The translations under genes were made by a program, and so were the position numbers. Under the pieces are notes generated by a model. It worked only from the letters and a program-made list of their open reading frames with translations, was not told the DNA's origin and searched no databases. Source: Actinophytocola xinjiangensis (GTDB taxonomy: Bacteria; Actinomycetota; Actinomycetes; Mycobacteriales; Pseudonocardiaceae). Taken from it: a DNA stretch of 64,000 bases. Location: NCBI RefSeq assembly GCF_001921215.1, contig NZ_MSIF01000029.1, positions 1-64,000 of the forward strand, written 5' to 3'. Shown here in pieces: positions 26,301 to 31,030 of the stretch (positions within the stretch are counted from its first letter, which is position 1; each line of letters begins with the position of its first letter).

Positions 26301-28840
26301 AAGAAGTCGCCGTCGATGGGCAGGCCGGTGACGTACAGTCGGGCGAGCGCGGTCACCGCCGTTTGTTCCTCGCCGCGGTCCCTGCGTAGCAGCGGCACGG
26401 CCGTCACGCCTTCGGGCAGCATGGCCGACAGGGCGCCGTCCGGGCCCAGTTCGACGAACCGGGTGACGCCGGCGTCGGTCATCGTGGTGACGTCATCGGC
26501 GAAGCGCACGGTGTCGCGCACCTGATCGACCCAGTAGTCGACCGACCCGACGTCCTTGGGCAACGGGATCGTCGGCGTGGCGAAGGAGATCCCGGCGATC
26601 GCCACCCGGAACGCCTCAAGCATCGGATCCATCAACGGCGAATGGAACGCGTGCGACACAGACAACCGCTTGTACTTACGCTCCCCCACCACCGCCATGA
26701 CCTCAGACTCGACACCCGACAACACCACCGAATCCGGACCATTCACCGCCGCGACCGACACACCCCCGGTCAACGTCAACTCGTCCTCGGAACACCGCAC
26801 CGCCACCATCGCGCCGCCCTCGGGCAACGCCTCCATCAACCACGCACGCGCCTGGACCAACGCGCACGCGTCATCCAGCGAGAACACACCCGCCACCTGC
26901 GCCGCCGCGATCTCACCAACCGAGTGGCCGGCGACGTGGTCCGCGCGGATGCCCCAGGAGGACACCAGCCGGAACAGCGCGACCTCAAGGGCGAACAACG
27001 CGGGCTGTGCCCAACCCGTCCTGTTCAGCTCGGCCGGGTCGTCACCCCACATGACCGCACGCAACCCGGGGAACCGGTCCACGACCTCGTCGAACGCCGA
27101 CGCGAACACCGGGAACCGCGCATGCAGCTCGCGGCCCATACCCAGGCGTTGGGACCCCTGGCCGGTGAACAGCAGGGCCGTACGTCCACCGATGGCCTCA
27201 CCGGTCAGCAACGCCGGGTCGGTCGCGCCCTCGGCCAGTGCCCTCAGCGCGGTGCGTGCGGCGGCCTCGTCCCCGGCGACGACGACCGCGCGCTGCTCGA
27301 AGTCCGACCGGGTCGTGGCATACGAGAACGCGGTGTCCACAAGGGAGTCCGGTAGTGCCGCCGCGCGTGTGGCCATGTCCCGCAACGCCTCCGGCGACCG
27401 CGCGGACAACGCGAGCGGCACCGCCGCGAACGGGACCGGGTCCGGAGCCGACGCCGGTTCCGCCTCGGGCGCCTCCTCCAGGATGAGATGCGCGTTGGTG
27501 CCGCTGATCCCGAACGCGGACACCCCGGCCCGCATGGGCCGGTCGGCGCGCGGCCACTCCCGTGCCTCGGTCAGCAGCGACACCGCGCCCGCCGACCAGT
27601 CGACATGGGTGGACGGCCGGGTCACGTGCAGGGTGGGTGGCAACAGCCGGTTGCGCATGGCGAGAACGAGCTTCAGCACGCCCGCGACCCCCGCGGCGTT
27701 CTGCGTGTGCCCGATGTTCGACTTGATCGAGCCGATCAGCAGCGGGTGCTCGCGGTTCTGGCCGTAGGTCTCCAGCAGCGCCTGCGCCTCGATCGGGTCG
27801 CCGAGCGTGGTACCGGTGCCGTGCGCCTCCACGACGTCCACATCGGATGGTCCAAGGCCGGCGTCGGCCAGGGCGGCACGGAGCATCCGCCGCTGCGACG
27901 GGCCGTTCGGGGCGGTGAGCCCGTTGGACGCACCGTCGGAGTTGATCGCGCTGCCTCGGATGACCGCGAGCACCGGGTGCCCGTTGCGCCGCGCGTCGGA
28001 CAGGCGCTCCAGCATGACCACGCCGGCGCCCTCGCCCCAGCCGACACCGTCGGCGTCGTCGGAGAACGCCTTGGACCGTCCGTCGGCGGCCATACCGCGC
28101 TGCCGGGAGAACATCACGAACAGGTCGGGTGAGAGCAGCAGCGCCACCCCACCCGCGAACGCCAGGCCACACTCCCGCCGCCGCAGCGACTGGATGGCCA
28201 GGTGAATGGCGACCAGCGAGGACGAACAGGCGGTGTCGATGGTCACCGTGGGGCCTTCCAGCCCCATCAGGTAGGAGATACGCCCCGACAGGACACTGGG
28301 CGAGAGCCCGGTGACCGCGTGACCGTCCAGGCGGTCGTCACGGCCGAGCGCCGCGCCGTACTGGGCGTCGTAGCCACCGACGAACGTGCCGGTGTCACCG
28401 CCGCGCAACGACTTCGGGTCGATGCCCGCCCGCTCAGCCGCCTCCCAGGCGATCTCCAGCAGCAGTCGCTGCTGCGGGTCGGTGCCGAGCGCCTCACGCG
28501 GGGAGAGGCCGAAGAACTCGGCGTCGAACGCCGCGACCCGGTCGAGGAACGCGGCGTCGAACGTGTAGGCCGTGCCGGGGTGCTCCGGGTCGGGGTGGTA
28601 CAGCGAGGCGGTGTCCCAGCCTCGGTTCGCCGGAGGGTCGGTGACGGCGTCCACACCGTCCGCGAGCAGCCGCCACAGCGCTTCCGGCGTGTCGGCGCCG
28701 CCGGGGAACCGACACGCCATGCTGATGATCGCGATCGGCTCGACGGCGCGCTCGGTGACCTCCTGCAGGCGCGTGCGGCTGTCGTGCGCCTCGGCGATGG
28801 CACGTCGGAGGTAGTCCCGCAGCTTGTCCTCGTCGGCCAT
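11381..28840 (-). CDS. Four-module type I PKS subunit (PKS-E), all KS-AT-KR-ACP
   Basis: Encodes 5819 residues from ATG 28840-28838, chosen because GGGAG lies 10 nt upstream (28851-28855) and the protein then begins MADEDKLRDYLRRA, a typical N-terminal docking coiled coil. A GTG eight codons upstream (28864) is less likely. There are four modules, each KS-AT-KR-ACP with no DH or ER: residues about 33-1465, 1467-2790, 2792-4262 and 4264-5750. KS cysteines are at 205, 1630, 2952 and 4416; ACP serines near 1412, 2739, 4196 and 5703. ATs 1 and 2 are malonyl-type (HAFHS); ATs 3 and 4 are methylmalonyl-type (GHSQGE, YASHS). The expected product segment is four consecutive hydroxylated units, two with methyl branches. 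A C-terminal docking tail follows (about 5750-5819), matched to the PKS-F N-terminus. No loading domain precedes KS1, so an upstream subunit must feed it. Confidence 0.96.
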   Translation of the reverse strand: MADEDKLRDYLRRAIAEAHDSRTRLQEVTERAVEPIAIISMACRFPGGADTPEALWRLLADGVDAVTDPPANRGWDTASLYHPDPEHPGTAYTFDAAFLDRVAAFDAEFFGLSPREALGTDPQQRLLLEIAWEAAERAGIDPKSLRGGDTGTFVGGYDAQYGAALGRDDRLDGHAVTGLSPSVLSGRISYLMGLEGPTVTIDTACSSSLVAIHLAIQSLRRRECGLAFAGGVALLLSPDLFVMFSRQRGMAADGRSKAFSDDADGVGWGEGAGVVMLERLSDARRNGHPVLAVIRGSAINSDGASNGLTAPNGPSQRRMLRAALADAGLGPSDVDVVEAHGTGTTLGDPIEAQALLETYGQNREHPLLIGSIKSNIGHTQNAAGVAGVLKLVLAMRNRLLPPTLHVTRPSTHVDWSAGAVSLLTEAREWPRADRPMRAGVSAFGISGTNAHLILEEAPEAEPASAPDPVPFAAVPLALSARSPEALRDMATRAAALPDSLVDTAFSYATTRSDFEQRAVVVAGDEAAARTALRALAEGATDPALLTGEAIGGRTALLFTGQGSQRLGMGRELHARFPVFASAFDEVVDRFPGLRAVMWGDDPAELNRTGWAQPALFALEVALFRLVSSWGIRADHVAGHSVGEIAAAQVAGVFSLDDACALVQARAWLMEALPEGGAMVAVRCSEDELTLTGGVSVAAVNGPDSVVLSGVESEVMAVVGERKYKRLSVSHAFHSPLMDPMLEAFRVAIAGISFATPTIPLPKDVGSVDYWVDQVRDTVRFADDVTTMTDAGVTRFVELGPDGALSAMLPEGVTAVPLLRRDRGEEQTAVTALARLYVTGLPIDGDFFAGLGARVVPLPTYPFQHQDFWPEHGATVSASSDDFWSLVDGHPGAFADALRLPSDTAAQVLPALSDWRDRRRVTETTDSWRYRVGWAPLRTSDATGLTGTWLLVRPDDECPLADEVAAALAAAGASVRELVLPTGAAVPDLSDVDNMVSLLGLDERTEPGTSVVPAGLAGTTRLLRASSVPLWTITSGAVATGRRDAVTHPEQATLWGLGRVAALEQPGVWAGLVDLPESLDDRAAARLVAVLAGAHGTEDQVAVRSWGVFGRRLVSAPARPVPDGPRLRGTVLVTGGTGGLGGLVARWARAAGADHVVLVSRRGGQAPEGLGCRVTMVACDVSDRDALASVVAEYSPNAVVHAAGTVLGDADVAAVTSGQLEHLLSAKLAARHLHELTENLDAFVLFGSAAGVWGSAGLAGYSAANAYLDALAEHRAAAGLPAVSIGWGTWGAVGIAADHQDASLRLSRHGVRELDPALAVEVLDRAVAEGHPTLVVADLDLARFVASFTARRPSDLFTGLLPDTPAEASVRTAPADPAALLDLVRVEVAAVLGHSGADAVAPDRAFADLGFDSLTAVELRDRLSSLFGTRLPATLVFDHPTAAALAAHLAGDADLPTAAGVAAPPEQDPVVIVGMGCRLPGGVESPADLWRLLVAERSGVSDFPADRGWDLAGVASATTRGGFLAGAADFDAEFFGISPREALAMDPQQRLLLETTWDAVEAAGIAPESLRGSGTGVFVGNSGQDYVSVLDASEDDAAGHVGIGTAASVLSGRLAYTLGLEGPAVTVDTACSSSLVALHLAAKALRDGECSLALVGGVTVMSTPNTFVEFSVQGGLAADGNCKPFSDDADGTGWSEGVGVLVVARRSDAERAGYPVLAIVRGSAVNSDGASNGLTAPNGPSQQRVIRAALADAGLSTSDVDVVEAHGTGTTLGDPIEAQALLATYGQDRRTPLLVGSVKSNIGHAQAAAGIAGVIKSVLAMRSGIVPASLHVTAPTSHVDWSTGSVELVTANTGWPTVERPRRTGVSAFGVSGTNAHVVLEQVADEPAQRAEPAVVPWVLSARTSRALTARATALSTVDEAPVRIAAALARHGVLEHRAVLLSTLDGVVEVARDEIVGDDSVGSLAFLFAGQGSQRVGMGRALYDRFPVFADAFDEVADVLDARMAGALRDVMWGVDAEALNRTGWAQPALFAFEVALYRLVESLGVRPDVLVGHSVGEIAAAHVAGVFSLDDACSLVAARARLMEALPEGGAMVAIRTADVVLTDGVSVAAVNGPDNVVLSGVESEVLAAVEGLEFTRLRVSHAFHSPLMDPMLADFRAAIAGISFAEPTIALTKDVGSVDYWVNQVRDTVRFADDVAATGADTFLELGPDSTLSALVDGIPLLRRDRDDQVAFLTGLARLYVTGVPVAWATLFTGVPGATLPGYPFERTRYWPTLPTTEQPVTSWTYRETWRRLPDVDATPRRWVAIVPETPDAWTTTVAAALAADTVAITDLDHLPAAEGILSFVGIDTAAVLRAGLDVPVWALTRGAVAVEDGETPNEAQAAVHGFGRTAALEYPAEWGGLLDLPAELTDTVLATVARALAHGANELAVRESGAYGRRLVRAELPAGGWRPRGTVLVTGGTGALGGHVARGLAADGAEHLLLVSRRGTDAPGVDDLCAELREAGARVTVVAADAADREHLSAVLAEHPVTAIVHTAGVVHDGMIDTLDPADLAAMRHAKVTSALVLDECSADLDLDAFVLFASASAVIGNPGQAGYAAANAELVALAQRRHARGLTATAIAWGPWAGAGMAAGHRPANVPLLDPEAAAGLLGPAVASGEPSLLVLDLTDRRLFTGHRHHPLFAELPDVAEAPPTAAPGDPAGLLAAVRAAVASVLGHPTTESIGLDTAFRDLGFDSLTAVELRNRLTAVTGLTLPAGIVFDFPTVRQLTDHLLGTLPTVEATAEIATAEPVAIIGMACRFPGGVTTPEELWDLLAQGRDAVGPLPTDRGWDTSTPHGAGGFLTDVAGFDAGFFGISPREALAMDPQQRLLLETSWEAFENAGIDPVAGRGSRTGVFVGTNGQDYLELVRGCVEDTDGHAGTGIAASVLAGRISYTFGLEGPALTVDTACSSSLVALHLAADSLRRGECDLALAGGVTVMSTAGPVTELGRQGAVSPDGRCRAFAEGADGAGFAEGVGMLLVAPLSTARRSGYPILAVLLGSAVNQDGASNGLTAPNGPAQQRVITQALANAGLSPSDITAVEAHGTGTKLGDPIEAQALLATYGRDREAPLYLGSVKSNLGHTQAAAGVAGVMKMVLAMRHRRLPRTLHAETPSSHVDWTGAVRLLTEPVDWGTDGGPMRAGVSSFGISGTNAHVVLGEAPAVATEPGAAPPVIPYLLSARSPRALRDLAHRLSDEDADPLSIAATLAGRTRFDHRAVVVGAEAAELSDGLRALADDRPAANVVTGTAATARRVVLVFPGQGAQWAGMGAALLDHEPVFAAAVDECAAALAPHVTWSLHEVLRTGDGLERVDVVQPASWAMMVALARVWAARGVVPDAVLGHSQGEIAAAVVAGALSIEDAARVVALRSQAIAAHLSGRGAMASVAEPVETVIARLEKLDGDASIAAVNGPAAVVVSGDPSALAALVTDCEADDVRAKMIPVDYASHSRHVEDIRDVLLTDLAEVAPSPAVVPFRSTVTGGWDPSVDADYWYRNLRGAVGLLDAVAELAEAGYDTFVEVSPHPVLTLPIQETAPTAAVFGTLRRDDGGADRLALALAQAHTLGVAVRWPALPGNHVDLPTYPFQRERYWPTVAPTHARDDELWTALADPEKHLNLPADALADVLPALRSWREQRSAESTVDDWRYRVAWRPVTGVRDRVPDGEWLLVTASGVDDTDVRAAFANSGVPFRVLVLDETDLDRVTLAARLPGEVTSIVSLLAVAEQPCATHPDLPLGLALTITLVQALGDTTAPVWALTRGAVSTNDTEPLTNPSQALTLGVGWTAALEHPRRWGGVVDLPAALDERAGRRLLTVLAGGTGEDQLAIRATGTLARRVVRAPASGAPSGRWTPTGTTLVTGGTGQIGPRLVRWLLDQGATDIVLTSRTATEHDFGEHVTVAACDIADRVALTALLTELADAGRPVRTVVHAAAVIELSSLDAASLDHVARVVGAKATGARNLHELATDLDSFVLYSSNAGLWGSGDHAAYVAANAYLAALAQHRRAAGLPATAIHWGKWPDSDEVRELFDSDDPFGARRSGLAHLDPDLAMTGLRRALDDDETVLALTGVRWERYYPVFASGRTTTLFDLVPEVAALTATPVAASTGIADRLRTLPATGRRQALLRIVRDEAAAVLGHTSTDALSERVAFRDAGFDSVTAVDLRNRLTAATGAALPATLVFDHPNPQALTEFLHAELFGATTNVPVTGRIDNTDADTDPDTGPDTDPIVVVSMACRFPGGVSSPEDLWRLVADGVDAVGPAPADRGWDIQAVGGFLADVAGFDAGFFGISPREAIGMDPQQRLLLETTWETVERAGIDMTTLRGTPTGVFVGGAYQDYGQIDADVHSVTGVSPSLMSGRISYLYGFEGPAVTLDTGCSSALVALHLACQSLRTGESTLAIAGGATVMASPAEFAGFGELDALSAQGRCKAFGADADGFGMAEGVGVLLLERLSDARRNGHPVLAVVAGSAVNQDGASNGLTAPNGPSQQRVIRAALAAAGLSPHDVDVVEAHGTGTKLGDPIEAGALLATYGVDRETPLYLGSVKSNIGHTQLASGAASLMKMVLALRHGVLPPTLHADEPSPHVDWSSGALHLLTAGLPWPEAGRPRRGGVSSFGISGTNVHVILEQAPADQEPDESPVGGSVPWLVSGRSAGALAAQAGRLVEVAEPVADVGWSLLRGRQAFEHRAVVLTDHEQGVATVADGATAPGVVTGTVVPGSAGPVFVFPGQGSQWQGMGTELLATSEVFRASIDDCAAALAPHVDWSLTDVISGAVDETLLSRVDVVQPALFAMMVSLAAVWRANGVEPAAVVGHSQGEIAAAHVAGALSLDDAAAVVALRSKALLPLGGRGGMVSLPCSLETASELIAPWGADISVAAVNGPLTVVVSGAAAALDELMAACERDGVRAKRISVDYASHSPHVEEIRDELVRVLAHVRPRQAAVPLYSTVTGEPIDTTTMDVRYWYRNLRTRVRLDTAVTALVADGYRTFVEVSPHPVLTSALTETCEAAGGEFVVVGTLRRDDGGAARLVTSFAQAWVAGVDVDWAQSFGAAGRRVDLPTYAFQRNRYWWEPAPDSRAGFGDTEFWDLVSDGDADSLAAALDVDPELARKVAPGLDAWRRRASERSTVDSWRYGIGWTPVRADGRTDGDWLVVLPAGHEDDPWVSAVLDALGARAVPVVAPDPAPDRAGLTGLISDAAATLAATGTAAHPAGILSLLGIVEQPLAGTPVPAGLAATVTLVQAVGDAGVDAPVWCVTRGAVSTGDHDPLTNPAQSAVWGYGRVAALELPGLWGGLVDLPPVVDDHVARRLDGVLAGTEDQVAIRSAGVFGRRLVHARPASRKRPFRPTGTVLITGGTGGVGGEVARWVAAAGAEHLLLTSRRGPDAPGAADLADELRATGARVTVTACDVADREALDALLDSVPAELPLTAVFHAAGGTDHDAEVRELDVPGLTSLFGAKVAGAVHLHELTALRGIELVDFVLFSSGAGVWGSGRQPGYAAANAYLDALAESRRATGRPATSVAWGAWGRVGIAAQADNDEQLVRRGVLAMDPALAVAALHGAVEDGAATLVVSNMDWSRFASSFTAVRPSPLVGDLPAVRALSEATPDDQVDQGALRSRLDGLRPAEREREMVELVRAEAGVVLGLDTTEPVPVARPFRDFGLDSVTAVELRNRLRAATGLTLSGGVVFDYPTATALASYLLAQLYPEDATSVADPDAEIRAALATIPVSRLRQAGVLDLVLSLASEDGGTGTGTDAEANGDSLDDLDGEDLLRLAGEITN
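11590..16050 (-). other. PKS-E module 4: KS-AT(methylmalonyl)-KR(A-type)-ACP
   Basis: The KS reads LDTGCSSALV (Cys4416), a Gly and Ala variant of DTACSSSLV. The AT has GHSQGE (Ser about 4853) and DYASHSPHV, so methylmalonyl. The KR has GGTGGVGG, no LDD (AGGTDHD), and GVWGSG with YAAAN, so A-type. The ACP reads FGLDSV (Ser about 5703). An acidic docking tail begins about 50 residues later. Confidence 0.87.
16056..20467 (-). other. PKS-E module 3: KS-AT(methylmalonyl)-KR(A-type)-ACP
   Basis: KS Cys is at 2952. The AT has GHSQGE (Ser about 3386) and DYASHSRHV (about 3489), the classical methylmalonyl-CoA signature. The KR has GGTGQIG (about 3904), no LDD, and GLWGSGDHAAYVAAN, so A-type. The ACP serine is near 4196. 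Predicted unit carries an alpha-methyl and a beta-hydroxyl. Confidence 0.88.
20473..24442 (-). other. PKS-E module 2: KS-AT(malonyl)-KR(B-type-like)-ACP
   Basis: KS Cys is at 1630. The AT has GHSVGE (Ser about 2055) and HAFHS (malonyl). The KR has GGTGALGG (about 2461); the LDD position reads VVHDG, keeping the final Asp, so B-type (D-hydroxy) is the best call. The catalytic region is FASASAVIG...GYAAAN. The ACP serine is near 2739. Confidence 0.85.
24448..28743 (-). other. PKS-E module 1: KS-AT(malonyl)-KR(A-type)-ACP
   Basis: The KS has DTACSSSLV (Cys205), EAHGTGT and NIGHTQ; the usual MDPQQR reads TDPQQR. The AT has GHSVGE (Ser about 640) and HAFHS, so malonyl. The KR has GGTGGLG (about 1127), lacks LDD (AGTVLGD) and has GVWGSAGLAGY; the Trp predicts an A-type (L-hydroxy) ketoreductase. 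The ACP serine is near 1412. Confidence 0.87.
26480..26840 (-). repeat. AT-domain tract nearly identical to 9060-9440
   Basis: Partner copy of the AT tract described at 9060-9440. It lies inside PKS-E module 1 and includes the [14 protein letters not shown] region. The copies are shared across two genes, not merely two modules of one gene. Confidence 0.8.
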
Positions 28841-28858
28841 GGTCGTTGGGCTCCCAGC

Positions 28859-28871
28859 TGTCACCGTGACA
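28859..28871. promoter_or_regulatory. Short perfect palindrome in PKS-E leader
   Basis: TGTCAC-C-GTGACA, 6-bp arms around one base, 19-31 nt upstream of the PKS-E ATG and next to its ribosome-binding site. It is a plausible operator or chance; no regulator is encoded nearby to link it to. Confidence 0.35.
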
Positions 28872-28903
28872 CGGATGTCGTCTGCGAACCTAGGAGCGAC
28901 GCG

Positions 28904-28948
28904 CTGAGGTTTCCCCTAGAACGGACACCGGACTAGGGGAAACTCTGA
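28904..28948. promoter_or_regulatory. Divergent promoter region with inverted repeat (PAS-LuxR-like boxes)
   Basis: The 132-bp gap between the PKS-E and P450 starts holds a perfect inverted repeat: GTTTCCCCTAG (28909-28919) and CTAGGGGAAAC (28933-28943), 13 nt apart. Extended outward, 28904-28919 reads CTGAGGTTTCCCCTAG and 28933-28948 reads CTAGGGGAAACTCTGA. By hand the first matches 13 of 16 and the second 11 of 16 positions of the published PimM-type (PAS-LuxR) operator CTVGGGAWWTCCCBAG, recalled from knowledge of polyene macrolide regulation. The repeat ends 29 nt before the P450 start and 68 nt before the PKS-E start, so one regulator could control both directions. No convincing -10/-35 pair was assigned. 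Confidence 0.6.
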
Positions 28949-28972
28949 ACCCGACGTGAAATCTTGGCGCTC

Positions 28973-30154
28973 ATGGCGATCGGCTCTGATCTCGTCGCGT
29001 TCCCCATGAGGCGTCCGGGGGAACCGTTTCCCCCGCCCAGCTACGAGGAGTACCGCAACCGTCAGGGCATGGTCTTCTCGATGATGCCGACCGGGTCGAA
29101 GGTGTGGCTGGCCACGCGCTACGAGGACGTCCGCGCGGTGCTCACCGACAAGCGGATCAGCTCCAACCCGGCGCACGAGGGCTTCCCGTCGGTGGGTCGT
29201 ACCGGCGGCGTGCCGGGACAGGACCAGATCCCCGGCTGGTTCGTGGCGTTGGACCCTCCGGAGCACGACCGCTACCGCAAGTCGCTGATTCCCGAGTTCA
29301 CCGTGCGGCGGGTCAGGGAGCTGCGCCCGGCGATCCAGGAGGTCGTGGACGGCGTGCTCGACGACCTGGCCGCCAAGGGCGGTGAGGCCGACCTGGTGCG
29401 TGACTTCGCCGCCCCCGTGCCGTCGCTGGTGATCGCCGCGCTACTGGGCGTGCCGAAGGTGGACCGCCCGATCTTCGAGGAGCACATCCGCTCGCTGGTC
29501 ACCCTGTCCTCGACCCACGAGGCACGCGAGACGAGCACCAAGTTCCTGCTGCGCTACCTGAACCGGCTGGTCAAGATCAAACAGCATCGGCCGGGCGACG
29601 ACCTGTTGAGCGTCATGATCGCGGCCGGCACCTTGTCGGTGATCGAGATCTCCGGAGCGGCGATGCTGCTGTTGATCGCCGGCCAGGAGACGACCGCCAA
29701 CAACCTGGCGCTCGGCGCGGTCACGCTGCTGTTGAACCCCGAGTGGGCGGGTGACGAGCGGGTCGTCGAGGAGGTCCTGCGGTACTACTCGGTCGCCAAC
29801 CTGGTCGCGCTGCGCGTGGCGACGCAGGACCTGGAGATCGGCGGTCAGGAGATCCGGGCGGGCGACGGCATCGTTCCCCTGCTCGCGTCGGCCAACTTCG
29901 ACGAGTCCAAGTTCAGCTGCCCCCACCAGTTCGATCCCGGCCGCTCCTCGCGCCACCACGTGGCCTTCGGTTACGGCGTGCACCAGTGCCTCGGGCAGAA
30001 CCTGGTCCGCGCGGAGCTGGACATCGCCTACCGCAGCCTGTTCGCACGGCTGCCTGACCTGCGGCTCGCCGTTCCGGTCGAGGAACTCCCGTTCAGGTAT
30101 GACGGAATGATCTTCGGCCTGAACGGTCTCCCCGTGCGCTGGACCCCCTGCTGA
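28973..30154 (+). CDS. Cytochrome P450 monooxygenase (CYP105-like)
   Basis: 393 residues from ATG 28973; an in-frame TTG at 28964 is an alternative start. Neither has a strong ribosome-binding site. It shows the P450 signature set: I-helix AGQETT (from residue 236), ExxR as EVLR (267-270) and the heme loop FGYGVHQCLGQNL with Cys339 as the iron ligand. The segment LDPPEHDRYRKSLIPEFTVRR and the end PFRYDGMIFGLNGLPVRW resemble CYP105-type bacterial P450s. The stretch between the I-helix and ExxR is several residues shorter than usual. The role is inferred: oxidation (hydroxylation or epoxidation) of the finished or nearly finished polyketide, using separate ferredoxin and reductase partners not encoded here. 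It is divergent from PKS-E, shares its control region, and is convergent with PKS-D. Confidence 0.93.
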   Translation: MAIGSDLVAFPMRRPGEPFPPPSYEEYRNRQGMVFSMMPTGSKVWLATRYEDVRAVLTDKRISSNPAHEGFPSVGRTGGVPGQDQIPGWFVALDPPEHDRYRKSLIPEFTVRRVRELRPAIQEVVDGVLDDLAAKGGEADLVRDFAAPVPSLVIAALLGVPKVDRPIFEEHIRSLVTLSSTHEARETSTKFLLRYLNRLVKIKQHRPGDDLLSVMIAAGTLSVIEISGAAMLLLIAGQETTANNLALGAVTLLLNPEWAGDERVVEEVLRYYSVANLVALRVATQDLEIGGQEIRAGDGIVPLLASANFDESKFSCPHQFDPGRSSRHHVAFGYGVHQCLGQNLVRAELDIAYRSLFARLPDLRLAVPVEELPFRYDGMIFGLNGLPVRWTPC

Positions 30155-30166
30155 CAGCACACGGGT

Positions 30167-30204
30167 CAGGGGCCCGGTCGGCCTGAGGGCTGACCGGGCC
30201 CCTG
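30167..30204. terminator. Bidirectional stem-loop terminator between P450 and PKS-D
   Basis: Perfect 13-bp inverted repeat CAGGGGCCCGGTC (30167-30179) and GACCGGGCCCCTG (30192-30204) with a 12-nt loop. It sits in the 65-bp gap between the stops of two convergent genes. It lacks a T-run, as is common for actinobacterial terminators, and could serve both genes. Confidence 0.85.
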
Positions 30205-30219
30205 TGGTTCAGGGCTTGG

Positions 30220-31030
30220 TCACGGTGTCGTCGGCACCGTCGTGGCCAGCCACTGGCGCATCAACCCCGCTGTCATCGCCGAGTCCTCCTGGGCCAACGA
30301 GTGGTGGTCGGCGTCGATGACGATCACCGTGTCCGCCGGCACCGGGGCGAACGAGGTGTCCAGCGGCGAGCCGTCCTCCCTCTTCGAGCACTGCAGCAGC
30401 AACGTGGGCACGACGGGCGGCGCCGGGGTGATCTCCTCGACCCTGGCCTGCCAGTGCGCCATGGCGGTGAGCCTGGCGGTGTCCAGTGACACGGTCGGTG
30501 AGTCGATGTCGGCGAAGTAGTACTTGCCGATGTTGTCGAAGTCGATGTTGTCGTTGTCACTGTTGGCGTAGCTGAAGCCGAGGGTGTCCAGCATGATCAC
30601 GGCGTCCGGACGGATACCCCACGTGTCGACCAGCATGTTCGCCGCCAGGAACGCCAGCGCGCCCGCCGAGGAGTGCCCGACGAGGACGAACGGGTCGCCT
30701 TCGCTCGCGTGCAGCGCGCTTTCGGCCAGGATCCGGATCGCGGCGTCCGCCGTGGCCGGCAGCGGCTCCCCGGTCGCGAAACCCATGAGCGGCAACGCGT
30801 TGACGGTCCGTTCGCCCCGGAAGTGGGCGCTGAGCCTCGCGTACTGGTGCACGCCGCCGGTCGCGCCGGGAGCCGCGACGCAGATGAGCCTGGGCTTCGC
30901 CGGGCCCTGGGCGAGGGTGACCGGCTCGGACAGGTCGACCAACTCCGCGGGGTTGTGGAACTGCGTGCGGGTCGCGGCGACGGCGTTGAGCATGCGCATG
31001 GCCTGGGGAATCCGGTTTGCCCTGACCGCG
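30220..31030 (-). other. C-terminal thioesterase domain of PKS-D
   Basis: An alpha/beta-hydrolase fold domain of the macrolide-PKS TE type, starting with [14 protein letters not shown]. The nucleophile is Ser2117 in VGHSSAGAL, the acid is in IMLDTLGFS (about 2145) and the histidine is in IDADHHSL (about 2239). Read strictly, GxSxG is GHSSA, with Ala in the last position. The lid region is rich in Asp and Asn. It should off-load the finished chain by lactonisation or hydrolysis, marking the end of assembly. Confidence 0.93.

Noticed and set aside
27480-28743. Loading module (KSQ) at the start of PKS-E
   Set aside because: The KS has the active Cys (DTACSSSLV), not Gln, and is preceded by a docking helix. 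No AT-ACP loader is present.
28841-28864. GTG at 28864 as the PKS-E start
   Set aside because: The ATG at 28840 has GGGAG at a better distance and gives a standard docking-domain N-terminus. The extra eight codons cover the ribosome-binding site and the small palindrome.
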